Of a stretch of DNA of 41,078 nucleotides, positions 38,622-41,078 are shown in pieces. Origin of the DNA: a virus. A program made the position numbers and the translations under genes. Where the stretch lies: IMG/VR virus record IMGVR_UViG_3300050821_007408, positions 1-41,078 of that record; one strand, given 5' to 3'. The first letter of the stretch is position 1. The number at the start of each line of letters is the position of its first letter. The notes under the pieces were generated by a model. That model ran no database searches. It was not told the DNA's origin and was given only the letters and a program-made list of their open reading frames with translations.

Positions 38622-39159
38622 TGTCTTGCTCCTCTTCGTCTTCTTCGTTGCATACTGCACAATTGGAACCAGCTTCCAGCTCCGCGCCGCAGTCCGGGCA
38701 GAGACCATCGCACAACTCCTCCTCTTCTTCGTCGTCTGCGTCATCGGCGAAGAGAGGGGCGATGTCATCACCAGCAACCGTCTGCGGTGGCCCACAGAGG
38801 ACGTAGGTTGACCCGCCGCTCTTGACCGTCATGCCGTGATAGAACCCGTCCGGGTCGTTCCGCGCGTAGTCTCCCGCATACTCATCCCCTTCGTTCACGA
38901 TGGAGATTTTTTCGCGGTAGGTTGTAGGCTCACCATCAAATTCAGCGAGTGAAACGAGGCGATAGAGCTGGGCATTGCGACGGGCACCGCAACCACTCCC
39001 GCCCGTCGAAACCCAGAGATCACCGCCACACGAAACGGGTTTGCGCACGCGGCCATGTTCTGCGATGACATCGGCGCTGTAAGAGGCGAAGGCTTTGGCG
39101 AGATCGATATTCTCCACCGTGGGCGCTGCGGGTGCGAAGAGTCCTAACTGGCTATTCAT
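38605..39159 (-). CDS. 184-aa protein with C-terminal zinc ribbon
   Basis: The start MNSQLGLFAPAAPTVENIDL overlaps ardC by ATGA with GAGGTGG upstream. The body is beta-rich (LYRLVSLAEFDGEPTTYREK, GGSTYVLCGPPQTVAGD). The C-terminus has CPDCGAELEAGSNCAVC, a four-Cys ribbon, between two acidic runs. The fold is like ssDNA- or protein-binding accessory proteins of plasmids next to ArdC. Unknown. Confidence 0.55.
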   Translation of the reverse strand: MNSQLGLFAPAAPTVENIDLAKAFASYSADVIAEHGRVRKPVSCGGDLWVSTGGSGCGARRNAQLYRLVSLAEFDGEPTTYREKISIVNEGDEYAGDYARNDPDGFYHGMTVKSGGSTYVLCGPPQTVAGDDIAPLFADDADDEEEEELCDGLCPDCGAELEAGSNCAVCNEEDEEEQDNDDEK

Positions 39160-40016
39160 GCGGCCACCTCTTCGAGCTGGGCCACGGTGCGGCCAAGGAT
39201 GTAGTCTGCGGCCTTCTGCGCACGCTGCGCAGCGAACACAGCGATGCGCGAATCGCCCTTGAGCACCTTCAGCCATGACGCGAGATAGGCCGCGTTATGC
39301 GCATCGGTATCGTCGGAGCTGATGCCGGATTCAGCCAGCAAAAACGCGGCGGTAAACTCTGCTGTCAACTCCTCTTGCGAATACGCGGGGGTGCCGAACT
39401 TGCCGGATAGATCGCGCTTGAGTCGTGACGGGTGCGCGGTGCTGTGGCCCAGCTCATGAAAGAGAGTGTCATAGTACAGCTCACGTTTGGAGAATTGCGC
39501 GCCGTCTGGCATGTGGACGGTATCGCTGGATTGCGAGTAGCACGCGCTGGAACCGCCATGCAGCAAGCGTGGATGCGATGCAGCGGAGAGATACCCGTCT
39601 ACGATGGTTTGCGCTTCAGCAATGGCATCGAAGGCAGGAACGTCAAAGGGAATTTCGGGCTGGATTCCGTCGATCTGATCGAGATTGAAGACGGTAAAAT
39701 TCTTGCTCCAAGCGGTCTTTTTCTTCGTCTCCGCTTCTTCGCCAAACTGCCAGAACACAACAGGTGTGCCACGTTCGCCCTTGCGAACCTGACCGCCCAG
39801 CGATTGCGCTTGTTTATAGGTCATCCACTGGCGAGTAGGGAACCCGCTGGATAGCAGCATGATCGTATTGATGCCGTGGTAGCTGCGGCCTGTCGCGAAG
39901 TTACAAGGCAGGTACGCTCCGCGCGAAGTATTTTTCCAAGGTTGACGCCACGGGATGACGCCAGACTCCAGTTTTTCTATCAGTCTATTTGTAACCACTT
40001 CGTATACATTTGCCAT
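39156..40016 (-). CDS. ardC: ArdC-type antirestriction protein
   Basis: The 286-residue product has both ArdC parts. The N-terminal ssDNA-binding domain matches in MANVYEVVTNRLIEKLESGV IPWRQPW, YHGINTIML and TYKQAQSLGGQVRKGE. The C-terminal zincin-like domain has HELGHSTAH (His187, Glu188, His191) and an extra E-rich helix (EELTAEFTAAFLL). ArdC proteins, common on conjugative plasmids, protect incoming single-stranded DNA from restriction (known for the family). In a phage-plasmid it would shield entering DNA. ATG 40016 follows copy B of the leader element. Confidence 0.88.
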   Translation of the reverse strand: MANVYEVVTNRLIEKLESGVIPWRQPWKNTSRGAYLPCNFATGRSYHGINTIMLLSSGFPTRQWMTYKQAQSLGGQVRKGERGTPVVFWQFGEEAETKKKTAWSKNFTVFNLDQIDGIQPEIPFDVPAFDAIAEAQTIVDGYLSAASHPRLLHGGSSACYSQSSDTVHMPDGAQFSKRELYYDTLFHELGHSTAHPSRLKRDLSGKFGTPAYSQEELTAEFTAAFLLAESGISSDDTDAHNAAYLASWLKVLKGDSRIAVFAAQRAQKAADYILGRTVAQLEEVAA

Positions 40017-40022
40017 CGTGAT

Positions 40023-40048
40023 TCCTTTCGGTGCTGGGGCGATGCCCA
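40023..40048 (-). promoter_or_regulatory. Repeated leader element, copy B
   Basis: Minus strand: TGGGCATCGCCCCA hairpin, then CAGCACCGAAAGGA, six bases before the ardC ATG. It is the version with GCCCC instead of GCCC. The AAAGGA doubles as the Shine-Dalgarno. Confidence 0.7.
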
Positions 40049-40058
40049 ATGGGTTGAG

Positions 40059-40247
40059 TTAGCGGGTGTGGTTTATCGGGTAGCAGACTGCGCCGCAATT
40101 TGAATCGGGACACTGGCCCCACGGCATTGTTTCTCCCGGTGCGACGCGCTCTAATACGTCGTCTATCGCGTCCAGCTCATCTTCGCGGTACAGCGTGGAA
40201 CAGTTTTGACACATGATGTTTTTGGGAGCTGCGGTCTTTTTCGGCAT
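40059..40247 (-). CDS. 62-aa zinc-ribbon protein
   Basis: TAGGAG precedes ATG 40247. The product starts MPKKTAAPKNIMCQNCSTLY (CxxC) and has WGQCPDSNCGAVCYP, four to five Cys in a zinc ribbon. The middle is acidic (REDELDAIDDVLERVAPGET). It sits between the clamp-loader-like gene and ardC. Function unknown. Confidence 0.6.
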   Translation of the reverse strand: MPKKTAAPKNIMCQNCSTLYREDELDAIDDVLERVAPGETMPWGQCPDSNCGAVCYPINHTR

Positions 40248-40276
40248 ATCGATTTTCTCCTATGGGTTAAGTTGAG

Positions 40277-40933
40277 TTAGTCAGCCAGAAGTAACTCTGT
40301 CTGCAATTGCATGAGTGACGCGCGAACGTTGGAACATGCCTCTTTGACAATCCGCGCAAAGTTGGGACGGGTTGCGCCTTGCGGTGCTTCTGCATCCCAC
40401 ACGCGCTCTAAAAGCTGCGCAGTTTGGGCGGATTGACCGTGTGATGAGAATTGAACCGGGATGCATCGCGACAGTAGCCGCTCATGCAATTTATCGGTGT
40501 TGTTTGCCGTGAGGATAAAGAGCGTGTCTGGTGGTGGTGCGGTGCTATCCAAGATTGACAGCATGTAGAGCTGTGCCGCCGCGCTCATCTGATCGGCTTC
40601 GTCAATCAAAACGAGATGTCGTTTGTATCCCGCGCTGGGTACGTAATGGCAATTGGAGACGACTTGCCGTAACCGTTCGACGTTGCAATCCTGCGATGCG
40701 ACGTGATGCAGCTCCGCAGGCATCTCCGCTGCGAGTGCGAGTGCGAGTGTGGTTTTGCCGATGCCGGGTTCGCCCAGAAACAAGAGGCCAGCGGAGCGCG
40801 GCGGATTAGCCGCCAACTTCGCAGCGATGCGACGTGGTTTGTCTAGGCCGATGAATCCGGAGATGGTTTGCGGCCTGTATTTTTCGGTGAGAATGTCTGC
40901 GGTGGGAGCGGTTGCGGCGAAGAGTGATTCCAT
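40277..40933 (-). CDS. AAA+ clamp-loader-like ATPase
   Basis: The 218-residue product matches the clamp loader/RuvB-like branch of AAA+: LTEKYRPQTISGFIG at the start, Walker A GEPGIGKT (residues 54-61), Walker B LVLIDEADQM (Asp111), sensor 1 LFILTANN, and the SRC arginine-finger motif in LLSRCIPVQF. The C-terminal collar is short. Alone, without a polymerase or sliding clamp nearby, it may work with host replication or as a phage-specific loader. ATG 40933 follows leader copy C and the promoter at 40986. Confidence 0.8.
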   Translation of the reverse strand: MESLFAATAPTADILTEKYRPQTISGFIGLDKPRRIAAKLAANPPRSAGLLFLGEPGIGKTTLALALAAEMPAELHHVASQDCNVERLRQVVSNCHYVPSAGYKRHLVLIDEADQMSAAAQLYMLSILDSTAPPPDTLFILTANNTDKLHERLLSRCIPVQFSSHGQSAQTAQLLERVWDAEAPQGATRPNFARIVKEACSNVRASLMQLQTELLLAD

Positions 40934-40941
40934 GTGATACG

Positions 40942-40966
40942 TCCTTTCGGTGCTGGGCATCGCCCA
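40942..40966 (-). promoter_or_regulatory. Repeated leader element, copy C
   Basis: Minus strand: TGGGC-GAT-GCCCA hairpin, then CAGCACCGAAAGGA, eight bases before the clamp-loader-like ATG. Best-formed hairpin of the three. Confidence 0.7.
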
Positions 40967-40985
40967 AGTGCTGACTGCGGACTAC

Positions 40986-41015
40986 AAGGTAACCTAACCC
41001 CTCACATCCTGTCAA
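40986..41015 (-). promoter_or_regulatory. Putative promoter of the minus-strand operon
   Basis: TTGACA (41015-41010) with an 18-base spacer to TACCTT (40991-40986). It lies about 50 bases before the clamp-loader-like start and is the only obvious promoter ahead of the genes running to 36827. The -10 is poor, so control by a factor is possible. The last 60 bases of the window hold no gene I can support. Confidence 0.5.
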
Positions 41016-41078
41016 GAACTATTTGGAACCAGCTTCCACACGCGGGAATCGATGGGTGCGAATTGGGCGCGGAATGGG

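Noticed and set aside
38434-38811. Plus-strand 125-aa frame with a hydrophobic stretch.
   Set aside because: Opposite two supported minus-strand genes; the hydrophobic run is the complement of Glu/Asp-rich codons in the zinc-ribbon protein.
41030-41050. Similarity between TTGGAACCAGCTTCCA near the right end and the same sequence near 38660 as possible recombination or attachment site.
   Set aside because: The inner copy is coding (LEAGSN in the zinc-ribbon protein) and there is no integrase; one 16-base match in 41 kb can be coincidence.
1-41078. tRNA or rRNA genes.
   Set aside because: No cloverleaf-like or TTCGAATC-type T-arm pattern was found by eye; tRNAscan would be decisive.

Overview
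This 41,078-bp window (by eye roughly 58% GC) looks like most or all of a tailed-phage genome that also carries a plasmid replicon, i.e. a phage-plasmid. No integrase, transposase, rRNA or tRNA was seen. Packaging, portal, capsid, connector, tail, ejection and fibre genes form one long plus-strand late block. The left end holds an iteron array, a RepA_C-type replication initiator, and a ParA/ribbon-helix-helix partition cassette with its own repeats. The capsid resembles the N4-gp56 fold family, and there is no tape measure or sheath gene, so a short-tailed (podovirus-like) virion is inferred. The host is not stated. Sec signal peptides ending in F-A-Q, the RepA_C replicon and a MARPITWLPR-type hypothetical protein suggest an Acidobacteriota host (inference, moderate confidence).

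Layout. 1-811: origin region with a 69% AT stretch, DnaA-box-like sites and four 22-24 bp iterons. 812-1983: repA plus a coupled 44-aa membrane protein, closed by a strong terminator. 2031-3126 (minus): parA, an overlapping RHH gene, and centromere/operator repeats. 3219-5519: a hypothetical DNA-associated protein, small Cys-rich proteins, a divergent small RHH-like regulator and RusA. 5600-20283: virion genes (decoration-like protein, TerL, portal, scaffold candidate, major capsid, connectors, a 1095-aa tail protein, a GNAT-like protein). 20294-26094: basic and internal/ejection proteins, the last with an HELVH zincin motif. 26091-28327: a tightly coupled cassette with a Tad2-family (DUF2829) anti-Thoeris protein, an Acb2/Tad1-hairpin-family cyclic-nucleotide sponge, two unknown proteins and a SleB-like cell-wall hydrolase candidate. 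28336-31906: fibre-like proteins, two with signal peptides and one SGNH-esterase-like. 32022-36545: a promoter followed by an SMC/RecF-like ATPase and a run of a dozen tiny, mostly unknown, overlapping genes including an HNH nuclease. 36550-40933 (minus): a second accessory/early operon with an AAA+ clamp-loader-like ATPase, an ArdC-type antirestriction protein, several unknown small proteins and, at its end, a 37-aa membrane protein with its own operator-like promoter and structured leader.

How it fits together. RepA, the iterons and ParA/RHH would maintain the element as a low-copy plasmid. ArdC would protect incoming DNA from restriction. Tad2 and Acb2 would sequester the nucleotide signals of Thoeris and CBASS during infection. 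RusA, HNH, the clamp-loader-like ATPase and the SMC-like ATPase serve DNA metabolism. No DNA polymerase or primase was found, so host replication machinery is presumably used. A repeated 5' leader (hairpin plus CCCAGCACCGAAAGGA) precedes three genes of the minus-strand operon and is the clearest unexplained regulatory signal.
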